Source: Candidatus Melainabacteria bacterium (GTDB taxonomy: Bacteria; Cyanobacteriota; Vampirovibrionia; Obscuribacterales; Obscuribacteraceae). Taken from it: a stretch of DNA of 64,000 bases. The translations under genes were made by a program, and so were the position numbers. How positions within the stretch are numbered: position 1 is the first letter of the stretch; the number at the start of each line of letters is the position of its first letter. The stretch is taken from NCBI GenBank assembly GCA_003963305.1, contig RXJR01000002.1:46913-110912 (forward strand), in the 5' to 3' direction. The notes below the pieces were generated by a model. It made no database searches. It had not been told where the DNA came from and saw only the letters and a list, made by a program, of their open reading frames with translations. Shown here piece after piece: positions 16,625 through 26,212 of this stretch.

Positions 16625-17281
16625 ATGTTGAAAAAACTCCTCATTGCTTGTTCGATAACCACAGCCCTGGCAGCTCCAGCCAATGCTCAAATATTCGAAT
16701 CGTTCGACAGCAATAGCTTTCTGGGAAGTGGCCTGGTCGGAGTCAACTCTCAGGGCGTGACACTCAATACCGGCGGCGGCAGCGTTGATGTTAACGCCAG
16801 CTTCGGTCCAGGCGGTATCAACGGCAATTTCGGCGGCGACGGCTACGGCGGCAGCTTCAACAGCAATGGCGTCTCGGTTGGCACTGACAGCGGCTTCGGC
16901 GGTACGTTCGGTTCCAATGGTGGCACCTTCAGCGGACCAGGCGGCGTCGGCGGTACATTCAACACGAATGGCGGCGGCACCTTCAACGGACCGGGCGGCA
17001 TCAACGGCTCCTGGAACGACACAGGAGTACAAGTCGGCGCCGGCGGCACCTACGCTAACGGCTCGACGAGTGGTGGCTTTGGCGGTGGCACTCTGGGATC
17101 CAGTGGTGACACGGGAGAGCAGACCCACAGCAATGGAAAAACCAGAGGCTATCAGACAGTAGAATCACCCACATTCGGACACACGACACGAAACAATAGC
17201 GCCAGCATCGTTGGTCGCGATTTGCAACTTCCACCAATTCAGGCAGGCAATCACTGGTTAGCGCCTGTTTTCGGTTATTAA
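16625..17281 (+). CDS. Gly/Asn-rich repetitive secreted protein
   Basis: 218 residues. Signal peptide MLKKLLIACSITTALAAPANA, cleaved after about residue 21. Residues 45-155 are a glycine-rich tandem pattern with recurring GGTFxxxGG, GPGG(V/I)xG and FxSNG units. The coding DNA is correspondingly biased to ggc/ggt. Such repeats often form beta-solenoids or elastic surface fibres. That is family-level knowledge and not a motif I can confirm here. The C-terminal 50 residues are less repetitive and may be an anchor or assembly region. Middle gene of the secreted trio. Confidence 0.7.
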   Translation: MLKKLLIACSITTALAAPANAQIFESFDSNSFLGSGLVGVNSQGVTLNTGGGSVDVNASFGPGGINGNFGGDGYGGSFNSNGVSVGTDSGFGGTFGSNGGTFSGPGGVGGTFNTNGGGTFNGPGGINGSWNDTGVQVGAGGTYANGSTSGGFGGGTLGSSGDTGEQTHSNGKTRGYQTVESPTFGHTTRNNSASIVGRDLQLPPIQAGNHWLAPVFGY

Positions 17282-17303
17282 GCCTCGGAGCTGAAAGAGC
17301 ACT

Positions 17304-17849
17304 ATGAAAAAGTATGTTTTGCTGGCCCTTATCGTTTCTGCTTCGATGAACCTGCCTGCTGATGCGCAAGGCAAAAATAGACTGGGACTGCCCCCAACCA
17401 GCATGGATAGTTTTGTCAGACAGGCTGCCGGCAACGCCGATCTGATTTATGGAGATGAAGGAGTTGTCGATATTCCGCCTTACGATTACTTCGATCCGAT
17501 TCACCGCATCAACGCCGGCATCTACGATACTCGTCGCAAGGGACTGACCACCGGTCACGGCAGCTACTTACCTGACGCCTGGGGTGCCGACGAATTTACA
17601 GGCAATGAGTGGAGTATGTCTGGAGCGGGTCGAGGCAATCCCACCCAGACTCCGCAGTACATTCAAAATCAGCCAGCTCAAGGCGGTGACCCAGCCAGCA
17701 ACAATCCCACCCAAAACCCAACCTCGCAGCCCGCTCCGATTAACGGTCGCGGTGATATGCAAGTCGGTCCGGGTGGAGTGGGAAGAACAGGTACTGTGAT
17801 TCGCTCACCTGGAATGAACAACCCACGCCGCTTTAACGGCGGCGGATAG
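17304..17849 (+). CDS. Secreted Pro/Asn/Gln-rich protein
   Basis: 181 residues. Signal peptide MKKYVLLALIVSASMNLPADA, cleaved after about residue 21. The mature part has a short folded-looking N-terminus (residues 30-100), then a Pro/Asn/Gln-rich tail (NQPAQGGDPASNNPTQNPT) ending in a Gly/Arg segment. No known domain. Third member of the secreted trio and probably cotranscribed. It converges on the next gene with 71 nt between stops and no clear terminator. Confidence 0.65.
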   Translation: MKKYVLLALIVSASMNLPADAQGKNRLGLPPTSMDSFVRQAAGNADLIYGDEGVVDIPPYDYFDPIHRINAGIYDTRRKGLTTGHGSYLPDAWGADEFTGNEWSMSGAGRGNPTQTPQYIQNQPAQGGDPASNNPTQNPTSQPAPINGRGDMQVGPGGVGRTGTVIRSPGMNNPRRFNGGG

Positions 17850-17920
17850 TCTCAAAATCGCCAGCTCGAGCCGCTTACCGAGCAGGCGCGATTACAACCC
17901 AAGCCAAACGGCAACCCAAA

Positions 17921-19321
17921 TCAAACGGGTGAGGCATATCCGCGGAGCTTATCCAACCGGCTAAAACCATCACCCGTGAATTTGAGTGTTAGAGACAAAG
18001 GAATCACATTATTGTGGATCCGCAGCGTATTCATCAACCACATTCCCCAGGAAGTCTCGTTGACGATAGCGCCTGAAGCAACACCGTGAAATGCCCGTAC
18101 AGGATTATCACTGAGTCTATAGCCAGCCCTCGTGAGAGTGGCACCCCAGGCGATCTGTGGACCACCAACTGCCATATAGGAGATGAAGCTTTCCAGCACT
18201 TCTCTCTTCTGTCTTTTGGCTTCAGCGTTCAAATAAGCTTCGCGGTCTTTCAACAAATCAGCAAGTGCATTGTATTGCTTTGCTCTTTCACTGATACCGC
18301 CAGCGCCACTACCTGCTTCGGACGCTGTCAGAAGTTCATTTAAATGAGCCGCATCAGTAGCCAGAGCTGAAGTTGTTTTGCACTGTTGAGCCCCAATAGT
18401 CTTGAGTAGTTTATCAGCGCTTAACTTACCGGTCACCGCAGCACCACCATGGATGAGCACAGGGGCAGCAGTCAGTGTAGACCCGGAGATCAGGAACCCG
18501 ATACCACCGCCGCCAACCTGTTTCAAGTTGACATTTGTCAAACCGTTAATTACGCCATAGGCGCCTGGGAATGCACCCGTAGCGCAAACAATCAACGTGC
18601 CCAGTGTGGTTATGTCTCTTGCCGTATGTCTTTTGCGAGAGTCGATGTAGAGACGACAAAATTCCAATAGAGCGAGATCTCGACTATCTCTGAGAACTTT
18701 ATCTTCCGAGTTGAACACTTCTCGTTGCGTGCCGGCCACGCTCAGGCTATCAACTGCATGTTTTCTGTTTTCTAAAAGTGTATCGATATCGGTCTTAAGA
18801 GCAGTTGCTTGCTTCAAAATGGACTTGGCGCCGTAGCCCTCTTTTTTGCCCTTGTAGTCAGTGTACAGATCCCATACGCCTTCGCCGGCGTATAAGCTTC
18901 CCATGGTCAGATAAGCCACCAGAACTGTGATTGCTCCTGACTGCAGGCGTCCTTTATGAGCAAGTCCTTCGCCGGGCTTGTTCTGGTAACGCCGAAATTG
19001 GTCGATAAGTGTAATGTCTCCAGCATTGGCGATGCCGCCACCAATCAAGTCAAAAAGCTTCAAACGTCGCTTTCTATTGCGCTCCGGCTTCATGTAATGC
19101 GTTCGGAAGTTAGTATTCAATCGAAGTAGACTGACTTCCTTCTTGAGGATCTGTTCGTCAATCTGTTCAACCGATTGAGTTGATGAGTCCAGCGTTTGAG
19201 AAACCTGCGCAGCTTCACGCAGAACCGCGTCCTCAGCCCAAACAGGCGCAGGCGAACTTTGTGTCAACACAGAAGTCGCAAGCAACGCTAAGAGAATTTT
19301 CTGGACGGATTGAATTTTCAA
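17921..19321 (-). CDS. Secreted/membrane helical protein, unknown
   Basis: 466 residues. Signal peptide about 1-29 (KILLALLATSVLTQSSPAPVWA). The mature part is mostly helical, with several hydrophobic Gly/Ala-rich stretches near residues 134-150, 244-262 and 276-297 that could be membrane-associated. The remainder contains coiled-coil-like Lys/Glu/Leu stretches (residues 55-70, 170-190, 340-375). No known domain was recognised. The TTG start has AGGAG 10 nt upstream. It is followed on the minus strand by a 500-nt region and then the Tad locus, so it is probably its own unit. Confidence 0.6.
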   Translation of the reverse strand: MKIQSVQKILLALLATSVLTQSSPAPVWAEDAVLREAAQVSQTLDSSTQSVEQIDEQILKKEVSLLRLNTNFRTHYMKPERNRKRRLKLFDLIGGGIANAGDITLIDQFRRYQNKPGEGLAHKGRLQSGAITVLVAYLTMGSLYAGEGVWDLYTDYKGKKEGYGAKSILKQATALKTDIDTLLENRKHAVDSLSVAGTQREVFNSEDKVLRDSRDLALLEFCRLYIDSRKRHTARDITTLGTLIVCATGAFPGAYGVINGLTNVNLKQVGGGGIGFLISGSTLTAAPVLIHGGAAVTGKLSADKLLKTIGAQQCKTTSALATDAAHLNELLTASEAGSGAGGISERAKQYNALADLLKDREAYLNAEAKRQKREVLESFISYMAVGGPQIAWGATLTRAGYRLSDNPVRAFHGVASGAIVNETSWGMWLMNTLRIHNNVIPLSLTLKFTGDGFSRLDKLRGYASPV

Positions 19322-19835
19322 TTTTTACTGTCTCCTGTTGGTGGCGAGCGCGATGTTCGTTAAAGTGGCTTACTCGCTTCGTTTTGCTTGAGCGTAATGA
19401 TGCTCGGGATAGCAAGATCGGAAGTCTCGCGCTCCCCAACCGCCTCACCCGTTCCCCGGAATGAGAACGCGAAGGTAACTGCCGGAAAGAAAAACCAGAC
19501 AACTGATTCTTTGAGACCCTGATTTCAGCGACAGTTTTGCCCCGCCCAGACAATGAAGCAGTACGGCTGCCGACCGACGACGATTGCTAATAGGGGATTG
19601 GCTGTAATTCAACTGACACACAGAGTCTTTCTCCGAACGTCAGTCAGGTTATGCGCTTGATATGTGGCCAGGTATCATCCAATTGGACTAACTGCTGAGT
19701 AAAAAATGCGCTGGTTACATGGGTTTGCCCACGTTTCCAAGCAGCATTGCCGGACCCACTCCGCAAGAAAAAGAACAGTGCAATCAGAGCCTGATGACAC
19801 CACATATGGTGCATGAGCGAATCCTAGTTATTCAA
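19322..19835. other. Intergenic stretch after the Tad locus
   Basis: 514 nt. The Tad operon ends at 19836. A 7-bp hairpin (cctagtt/aactagg) spans that tadV stop codon but lacks a U-tract, so it is only a weak terminator candidate. The open frame at 19233-19553 (minus) overlaps the neighbouring gene out of frame and is not supported. No RNA gene seen. Confidence 0.4.
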
Positions 19836-20447
19836 CTAGGGTCCAACAAAATATTGAAGCGTTTGCTTCTCTAAAATAATCGCCAGCAATGCGCCAATGG
19901 CAATAGCAACACCAGCAGGAATCGGCTTCTTACGCTGTTCATTCAACTTAGTGGCATCAATCGTTGGTGCAGCCTTTGCGCCTCCACCCATGAACGTGGA
20001 CATAAGCAAGAAATAGAGCGCATTCCAGGGAACCACTTTCAGTAGAACGACTATCGAGATGACACCAAAAGACAGGCAGAAGTAAAAGAAAGAGATGAGA
20101 GCCAGCTTCCAGCCCAGAAATGCACCGACTGCAGCCATCAGTTTGGCATCGCCCATGCCCAGTTTTTCTTTGTCTTTAGCTGAGCCAATAGGCAACAACG
20201 AAAAAACAACTGTGATGCCGGCACCCAAACACCAGCCCAGAAACGCATCAAGAGCCTGGCCGCCCGCGCCGGTGCCCGTGCCATACAGCATATAGCCGTA
20301 GACAGCATTCAATATGATGCCCACTGCTGCCGCTGGAAAAGTTAGCCAGTTCGGTATCTTCATAGTGCGGAAGTCGATCACCATGCCGATGACCACCACA
20401 GCCAGGCACAAAATTTTCAAAACGAGCAAAAGGGTTTCGGGTGTCAT
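19836..20447 (-). CDS. tadV: Prepilin peptidase of the Tad system
   Basis: 203 residues, about six membrane segments. Aspartyl protease pair: D25 in VIDFRTMKIPNWLTFP and D100 in LGMGDAKLMAAVGAFLGWK, both needed in TadV/CpaA-type peptidases that remove the leader of the Flp pilin. The ATG follows the ridA stop directly (TAAATG, zero gap), indicating translational coupling. Last gene of the minus-strand Tad run. The substrate is probably Flp at 27506. Confidence 0.93.
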   Translation of the reverse strand: MTPETLLLVLKILCLAVVVIGMVIDFRTMKIPNWLTFPAAAVGIILNAVYGYMLYGTGTGAGGQALDAFLGWCLGAGITVVFSLLPIGSAKDKEKLGMGDAKLMAAVGAFLGWKLALISFFYFCLSFGVISIVVLLKVVPWNALYFLLMSTFMGGGAKAAPTIDATKLNEQRKKPIPAGVAIAIGALLAIILEKQTLQYFVGP

Positions 20448-20825
20448 TTAGATAGCTGAGATCGCGTCTATTTCAATACTAACGTCTTTTGGCAGTCTCG
20501 CAACCTGCACGGTTGCGCGAGCGGGCTTGTTATTCGAGAAGTGCTGAGCATACTCTTTGTTCATCTCATCAAAGTCGTTCATGTCTTTGAGATAGACGGT
20601 AGTTTTGACGACGTTATTCAGTTCTGTACCCGCTTCTTTCAGAATTGCAGCAATATTGGAAAGAACCTGATTAGTCTGCTCCGTTATCGAGCCCGTAACC
20701 AGTTCACCGGTTGCAGGGTTGAATGGAATTTGCCCAGACACGAAAACAAGTCCGTTGTGAACCAGAGCTTGTGAATACGGTCCAATCGCCTTTGGCGCGT
20801 GCTTGGTATCAATAACTTGAATCAT
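20448..20825 (-). CDS. ridA: RidA family enamine/imine deaminase
   Basis: 125 residues with the family signature: [23 protein letters not shown] near the N-terminus, [23 protein letters not shown] at the C-terminus, and the catalytic Arg in the ARATVQ segment. RidA hydrolyses reactive 2-aminoacrylate-type intermediates from PLP enzymes. It is a soluble cytoplasmic trimer and has no known role in pili, so its place between DUF192 and tadV, coupled to tadV, is odd. A GGAG ribosome site lies 10 nt before the ATG. Confidence 0.95.
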   Translation of the reverse strand: MIQVIDTKHAPKAIGPYSQALVHNGLVFVSGQIPFNPATGELVTGSITEQTNQVLSNIAAILKEAGTELNNVVKTTVYLKDMNDFDEMNKEYAQHFSNNKPARATVQVARLPKDVSIEIDAISAI

Positions 20826-20945
20826 GGCGCAGCTCCCGTCAAATTCGGCTTAATTTGCATCGCCGATACTGAGTATCCTGGGTGTCCGCCGGGTGTGGCT
20901 ACAGTGACGGACAGACTTAGGATATCTTCTCGACAAGGCATTCGA

Positions 20946-21305
20946 TCACTTCAACTCGATTGCGTTTACGAGTTGGTCTCCCAACTGAGTGCCAGTACTG
21001 GATATGGTGCCGGAAGGCAGCTCGAGGCAGGCTCTGGCTTCTTTGTAGACTTTCGATACTTGCATGGGCTGTATGTCGTCGACCAGCCCGACCACTTTAT
21101 AGTCATCGTCCAGAAATATTGCATCGATCGGATAAGTCATTCCTATCATGTGGATCGAATTGCAGGGTTTGAGCAGGAGCCCCTGCCCGGCCACGATCGG
21201 TTTGCTGTAGAGCAAGCCGCGCAATCGACTGGCGAAACTATCAGCGACTCGCGCATCAGTTGCCAGGGTAGTGCCCCGGGTCTGATTCTTGAAGCAAAGT
21301 CCCAC
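20946..21305 (-). CDS. DUF192 family protein
   Basis: 119 residues. Family features: RLRGLLYSKPI, GLLLKPCNSIHMIGMTYPIDAIFLDDDYKVVG, and a C-terminal LELPSGT. DUF192 proteins are small beta-barrels of unknown biochemical role, sometimes secreted. Here there is no signal peptide. The start is GTG with AGGA upstream. It lies 18 nt after the tadC stop, within the Tad transcript. Function inferred only by position: possible accessory of pilus export or an unrelated passenger. Confidence 0.85.
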   Translation of the reverse strand: MGLCFKNQTRGTTLATDARVADSFASRLRGLLYSKPIVAGQGLLLKPCNSIHMIGMTYPIDAIFLDDDYKVVGLVDDIQPMQVSKVYKEARACLELPSGTISSTGTQLGDQLVNAIELK

Positions 21306-21323
21306 AGAATAATCCTGCGATTT

Positions 21324-22247
21324 TTAGGAGCTACCCATAATCGGACCGAGGGCGTTGATAATGGTTACAACGGCTGGACCTAGCATCGGTGCAAGAATCA
21401 AAGGCATAACGAAAAGCATGATTACCGGAACCATTTTTACCGGTACTTTGGCGGCTTCCTCTTCCTTCTTTCTCTTCAATCTTTCACGAAGGGCTTCAGC
21501 TTGCTGTCTGAGGGGATAGCTGATGTCAGCACCTTTCTGTTCAGCTGCGATCAAGGCTGATGCCATACTGATCAATTCATCTACGCCGCATCGTTCTCCC
21601 ATCTCACGCATCGCGATAGGCACAGACTTAGCGAAGATTTTTACGTCTTGAATCAGCTGCTGCATCTCGACGCAAAGAATCGGGCAGGTGTCGATAACTT
21701 CTTTACTGACTTTATCGACCGCCATGAGCAACCCCAGACCGGCTTGGGCGCAGACGATGAGAAGGTCGATGATGGTAGGCAATTCTTTGAGAATTTGGGT
21801 CTGGCGCTTTTTGACTCGACCACCGAGAAAGAAGTTCGGCATGATCCAACCAAGGAAGGCTGAGAAAGGAGTGAGCAGAAGCATGATCGGGTTCCCGGCA
21901 GCGTTAAGCAAACCCATCATGATCGTTGCACCTGCCACGACCGACTTGATACCAATATAAATGGCGAGGTGAGCCTGTGTACGATAGTTGGCTTGAGTCA
22001 ATAACTGCAAAGTACGCTTGTCTGCCAGTCCAGGCAGGACACTGAGAACCAGTTCGCCCACGGTGCGCAAGAGCTGCAGCAAAGCTGAGTCTTTTGGCTG
22101 ATCGGCACCGGTGTCTTCTTTCTCTTTACGTGGTCTGACGCGCACCGCGTATGTATCGACGTATTGTGTGAAGACCGGCTGCATGAGCAGCAAACCTGCA
22201 CCAATCACAACCACGAAGGTCAGTATTCCTAGAAAATACGTTGGCAT
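21324..22247 (-). CDS. tadC: Tad inner-membrane platform protein TadC
   Basis: 307 residues. Membrane segments near 5-22, 103-135 and 275-300, with the type II secretion F-domain at about 145-285 (MREMGERCGVDELISMASALIAAEQKGADISYPL). It forms the inner-membrane platform with TadB. It lies 7 nt after tadB, so the two are coupled. Normal length. Confidence 0.9.
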   Translation of the reverse strand: MPTYFLGILTFVVVIGAGLLLMQPVFTQYVDTYAVRVRPRKEKEDTGADQPKDSALLQLLRTVGELVLSVLPGLADKRTLQLLTQANYRTQAHLAIYIGIKSVVAGATIMMGLLNAAGNPIMLLLTPFSAFLGWIMPNFFLGGRVKKRQTQILKELPTIIDLLIVCAQAGLGLLMAVDKVSKEVIDTCPILCVEMQQLIQDVKIFAKSVPIAMREMGERCGVDELISMASALIAAEQKGADISYPLRQQAEALRERLKRKKEEEAAKVPVKMVPVIMLFVMPLILAPMLGPAVVTIINALGPIMGSS

Positions 22248-22254
22248 TGAACGA

Positions 22255-23184
22255 TTAGACCTCGAAAGTTGTCATTTTCATGAGAATCCAGAAACCGAGC
22301 AGTTCCCAGAGCACTAAGATAGTCACGATGATCCGTGCGTAGAAGTTGTTCAAGAACGGTATGATGTATCCGGGTGTAGCCAGATATGTCATCAGTGTAA
22401 TGCCGTAAGGCAGGCAGCCGATGAACATGGCTGTCGCTTTACCTTGTGAAGTGAGGGCGTTGAGGAAGTCGCGCAATTTGAACCGTTCACGGATGGCGTC
22501 AGCGATTACAGCGACAACGTCGGCGAGGTTGCCCCCTACGTCCTGACTGATAAAGATGGCCTGGGTCAACAGCCTGAAGTCAGGCGTACGAATTCTGTAA
22601 GACATTTCGTTCATAACGTCTCTGAACGGCTTACCTAACTGAAGCGATACGAGACCGCGCTTGAATTCGGCGCGAATTGGATCTGGAGCTGTTTCTGCCA
22701 ATACCTTAAAGACTTCCATTACAGGAGAACCTGCTCGAAGCGATGACACCATGGTCTCAAGCACTTGCGGCAATTGTTCTGTCATTTTGTCCTGACGCTT
22801 TTTGGCGACATGGCCCAGGTAGGCGATGAAGCCGGCAGCACCAGCGGGAAGACCGAGAATGAAACCTACAATTGCCAGGTCTGGAACCATCAAGTACGCG
22901 ATCAAACCAAAGACCAACCCAGCCGCGATCGACACACAAATCCATGTCATCCGCATCTGGTCGTACTTTGCCTCCAAACCGGCAAGAGCAAGTGTGCGAG
23001 CCAAATAGCCCTGTCTTTGCGTGAGGAAGATGTTGACTTCCGCCTCTTCGTTGTGTTTTTCAGCCATGCGGCGGTGATGTTTACCCAGTCGGCTGAGTTC
23101 ATCTGACCACTGACTGCGAGTCATTGCCATAACGGCAAGACCGATACCAACAATTGCTGCAAAAACAATGACGCTTACTGGCAT
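22255..23184 (-). CDS. tadB: Tad inner-membrane platform protein TadB
   Basis: 309 residues. N-terminal membrane helix (residues 2-20), central paired helices near 85-130, F-domain at about 140-270 (MVSSLRAGSPVMEVFKVLAETAPDPIRAEF, then SQDVGGNLADVVAVIADAIRERFKL) and a C-terminal membrane helix. It partners TadC around the TadA ATPase. It lies 24 nt after tadA on the same transcript. Confidence 0.92.
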   Translation of the reverse strand: MPVSVIVFAAIVGIGLAVMAMTRSQWSDELSRLGKHHRRMAEKHNEEAEVNIFLTQRQGYLARTLALAGLEAKYDQMRMTWICVSIAAGLVFGLIAYLMVPDLAIVGFILGLPAGAAGFIAYLGHVAKKRQDKMTEQLPQVLETMVSSLRAGSPVMEVFKVLAETAPDPIRAEFKRGLVSLQLGKPFRDVMNEMSYRIRTPDFRLLTQAIFISQDVGGNLADVVAVIADAIRERFKLRDFLNALTSQGKATAMFIGCLPYGITLMTYLATPGYIIPFLNNFYARIIVTILVLWELLGFWILMKMTTFEV

Positions 23185-23208
23185 TTCTTTATTTATCCTA
23201 CTGAGCGC

Positions 23209-24861
23209 TTAGCGTAGCCATTCCAGTTTGAACGGAACTGCTTCCTGTTCCAGCTGTTCGAGGAACTTAGGTGGCAAGCCTGATCCAACGTGACGGCATT
23301 TAAAGAATCCACGCGGGTCACGCCCTTCACGCTCAAGATGGAACATTGTGGAAATAGCGATCGTGTCACCTTCCATCCCGGTTATCTCAGAAATTTCTGT
23401 GACACGTCTTGTACCGTCTTCAAGTCGCCTGATCTGAATAATCATCTGAATAGCTGACGAGATCAATTCTCTGGCGGCTTTTGCCGGCATTTCCACACCC
23501 GACATGAGAATCATGTTCTCAAGACGCTTTGTGCAGTCTCTTGGAGTGTTGGCGTGGATTGTAGTCATTGAACCACCGTGACCGGTGTTCATGGCCTGGA
23601 GCATGTCGAACGCTTCCTCACCGCGGCATTCTCCAAGAATGATGCGGTCAGGTCTCATACGCAAGCAGTTGATAACGAGCATGCGCTGTGTGATACGTCC
23701 CTTACCTTCTGTGTTTTCCGGTCTTGTTTCCATGCGCACCCAGTGCTCATGTTGCAATCTCAATTCCGCCGCGTCCTCAATCGTGATGATACGTTCGCGC
23801 GGGTTGATGTGAGCGGAAAGAGCGTTGAGAAGAGTCGTTTTACCAGAACCTGTACCACCGGAGATGATGATGTTGATTCTGCCCTTCACGCACGCCTTCA
23901 TTACTTCAGCCATCTGCACCGACATGGCGCCTTTTTCCACCAACTGTCCGAGAGACATAATCGATGTACCGAAGCATCGGATTGTGATCGTCGGACCGTC
24001 GATGGTGACCGGTGGAATCGTTGCGTTTACACGGGAACCGTTGGGGAGACGGGCGTCTACCATCGGTGAGTTATCGTCGAGTCTTCTGCCCAGAGGCTGA
24101 ATGATTTTGTCGATCGTCTGTCTCAAGTGTCTTTCGTTTTCAAACTGAATGTTTGTTTTTTCAAGACGTCCATGACGTTCTACGAAAATCGAGTTGCAAC
24201 CGTTGACGCAGATGTCGCCTACGCTTGGGTCTCTTAGAAGTGGACCGAGCGGACCGAAACCGAATACTTCGTCAAGCACGTTCTGGAGAAGGATACCTTT
24301 CTCCATCATGGTGAGAGGCGCCGGGTCTGAGTTTACGATTTCTCTGATACGGGCTCTTACCTGAGCCTGGGTATCTTCTGAGATGTTTGTCAAACGCGAT
24401 GTGTCCAGCTCTCTTCTGAGCTGGTCGATAATCAGTTTTTCTCTTTCACGAATCAGTTGTTGGTTGGCAGAAAACTTAGCTCCCAGGTCGCCTGGTGCGG
24501 GTCCTACCTCGACGCCGCCGCCATGACCACCATGACCGCCGAATTCGTCTTTGGCATCGATACGTTCAATATCAGCTCTTGATGGTCCGGCCTCGCTGGC
24601 TGGCATGGTGCCTGGTTTGGCACCACCGGCTACGCCGGTGGCTGGGCCGCCACCGCCCGGACGCGCCATGCCGCTTTGCCCTGGAGCCGGACCAGCGCCT
24701 CTGGCGCCGCCTACTCCGGTCGACTGTTGCGCTCCCGCTACACCAGTACTTTGCTGAGCAGCAGGCACCACATCTGATGCCTGCCTTTGTTTAACCAGCT
24801 GCCCCATTAGTGAGGATGTAGGCCGTGCCGGCAAATTTTGGTCTTTTCTTTCGTCGCCCAT
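23209..24861 (-). CDS. tadA: Tad/Flp pilus assembly ATPase (CpaF-type)
   Basis: 550 residues. Residues 1-130 are low complexity, with a duplicated AQQSTGV unit and Gly/Pro/Ala-rich sequence including GGHGGHGGG. The ATPase starts near 140. Walker [10 protein letters not shown] with K341, Walker B-like [16 protein letters not shown], and a His-box [11 protein letters not shown] are intact. It powers pilin extrusion at the inner membrane. The disordered N-terminal extension is longer than usual for CpaF. The ATG at 24861 is followed by GDERKDQN. Operon gap to tadZ is 84 nt. Confidence 0.95.
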   Translation of the reverse strand: MGDERKDQNLPARPTSSLMGQLVKQRQASDVVPAAQQSTGVAGAQQSTGVGGARGAGPAPGQSGMARPGGGGPATGVAGGAKPGTMPASEAGPSRADIERIDAKDEFGGHGGHGGGVEVGPAPGDLGAKFSANQQLIREREKLIIDQLRRELDTSRLTNISEDTQAQVRARIREIVNSDPAPLTMMEKGILLQNVLDEVFGFGPLGPLLRDPSVGDICVNGCNSIFVERHGRLEKTNIQFENERHLRQTIDKIIQPLGRRLDDNSPMVDARLPNGSRVNATIPPVTIDGPTITIRCFGTSIMSLGQLVEKGAMSVQMAEVMKACVKGRINIIISGGTGSGKTTLLNALSAHINPRERIITIEDAAELRLQHEHWVRMETRPENTEGKGRITQRMLVINCLRMRPDRIILGECRGEEAFDMLQAMNTGHGGSMTTIHANTPRDCTKRLENMILMSGVEMPAKAARELISSAIQMIIQIRRLEDGTRRVTEISEITGMEGDTIAISTMFHLEREGRDPRGFFKCRHVGSGLPPKFLEQLEQEAVPFKLEWLR

Positions 24862-24945
24862 TTAGAACCACCTTTATCCTTGGACAGTCTGATGCATACC
24901 AGTGGGTCAAGGCAGCAAGCTGCTCGACTCTGCGAGCTGCCTGAC

Positions 24946-26130
24946 TTATCTCTTCTTGCCGAAAATTGCCGGCAGTTTGAAACCGCTGCCCTTTTCGCCA
25001 TCTTTTGTAGTTAAGAGAAGCTGCTCGCCGCCTGCTACTCTGCGCGCCAACGAATCGAGGGCTTTACCGAGTGCGGTGTGTCCGGGAGCTATCTGCCCCT
25101 GGTTGTTAACCCACTTAGCGGTCTTCGTATCGTTGGGGATTTCATGGAACACAGGGTAGTTGAGATTGGCCCGACATTCGCTCAATACGTCCTGAGGCAG
25201 CCATTCCGAGCGGTTGATAACAAGGAGTAGCTTCTCTTGGTTGTAGTGAGCCTTAAAGGTATCGAGACACTTGCGGGCATTCAGAATCGCAGCCCAGTTG
25301 TACTCGGTAATCACAAGCACGTGATCGGCAAGGTCGAGAGTTGCGATTGCTCGCTCGTCTAGCAAGTTCTTGGGAAGATCAACGACGGTAAACCTGAATT
25401 CCTGCTTGGCTGTATACAAAATTTCCTGTACCTGGGCGGCGTAAATGTCGCCAATGTCCTCAAGTTCAGGTGGTGCAGCCAGAATGCTCAACTTATCGTC
25501 GTAACGGGTCATCAGGTTGCGCAGATAAGTGGCATCAAAGTTTGTGTGTGAAAAGTCGATTGTACTTAAGCTGAACGAAGGTTCGAGGTTCAGATAGTGA
25601 GAAATCATGCCGAACTGCAAGTCGAGGTCGACGATGCATGACTCACCGTATTTGCCAAGATAACCAGCCAGGTTAGTACAGATAGTAGTGGCTCCGATAC
25701 CGCCAGTCGGGCTGAATATCGCGACCACTTTGCCGGCTGCAGTGGAGACCGACTCTGACTGGTGCTTGAGTTGGATACTCTGCACGGCAGCCGGAAGGTC
25801 TGTGCGCCAACGCTCTGCATCGAGGAAGTCAGAGGCCCCGAGTCGATACGCTGTGCGGATCAACTCAGGGTCTGGAACTTCGTAACTAACGAAAAAGTAG
25901 AGTTGCGGGAAAGTTTCCCGCAACTCTGCTAGAAGTGATAGTCCGCGAACAGGAGCTGGGCTCAGCTCGATCCAGACCAACTTCGGGTGTAGGCTGCCAA
26001 TTTGCTCGCGCGCCATGGAACCAGAGACGGTACTCACCAGAGCCAACGATGGTTGGCTATGGATCAAATCTTCGATGGTTTGGCGTTTGTCCAAACCCGC
26101 ATCGCAAACAAGAAGTGTGGTCAGTTTCAT
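24946..26130 (-). CDS. tadZ: Tad localisation ATPase TadZ/CpaE
   Basis: 394 residues. Residues 1-115 look like an atypical receiver-like domain (LLVCDAGLDKRQTIEDLI), common in CpaE/TadZ. Residues 130-385 are a MinD/ParA-type domain with the deviant Walker A SPTGGIGATT at 140-149, where the signature lysine of ParA is lacking as in other TadZ, and VDLDLQFG. It positions the pilus machinery at a cell pole. A strong ribosome site AAGGAGGAG lies 11 nt before the ATG. Second gene of the machinery segment. Confidence 0.9.
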   Translation of the reverse strand: MKLTTLLVCDAGLDKRQTIEDLIHSQPSLALVSTVSGSMAREQIGSLHPKLVWIELSPAPVRGLSLLAELRETFPQLYFFVSYEVPDPELIRTAYRLGASDFLDAERWRTDLPAAVQSIQLKHQSESVSTAAGKVVAIFSPTGGIGATTICTNLAGYLGKYGESCIVDLDLQFGMISHYLNLEPSFSLSTIDFSHTNFDATYLRNLMTRYDDKLSILAAPPELEDIGDIYAAQVQEILYTAKQEFRFTVVDLPKNLLDERAIATLDLADHVLVITEYNWAAILNARKCLDTFKAHYNQEKLLLVINRSEWLPQDVLSECRANLNYPVFHEIPNDTKTAKWVNNQGQIAPGHTALGKALDSLARRVAGGEQLLLTTKDGEKGSGFKLPAIFGKKR

Positions 26131-26212
26131 AGTCTAAGCGTTCTCCTCCTTCCGTAAGCCTTAACTAGGGGTATACCCACTAGCCAAGAGATGATCACTC
26201 ATTTCCCAAGAA

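Noticed and set aside
16785-17162. Alternative frames across the glycine-rich gene
   Set aside because: Produced by repeat-biased ggc/ggt DNA; the in-frame signal peptide supports the gene at 16625.
24480-24830. Repeat-rich DNA in the tadA 5' part considered as a tandem repeat element
   Set aside because: It encodes the Gly/Pro-rich N-terminus of tadA. Only the AQQSTGV unit repeats, and there is no array.
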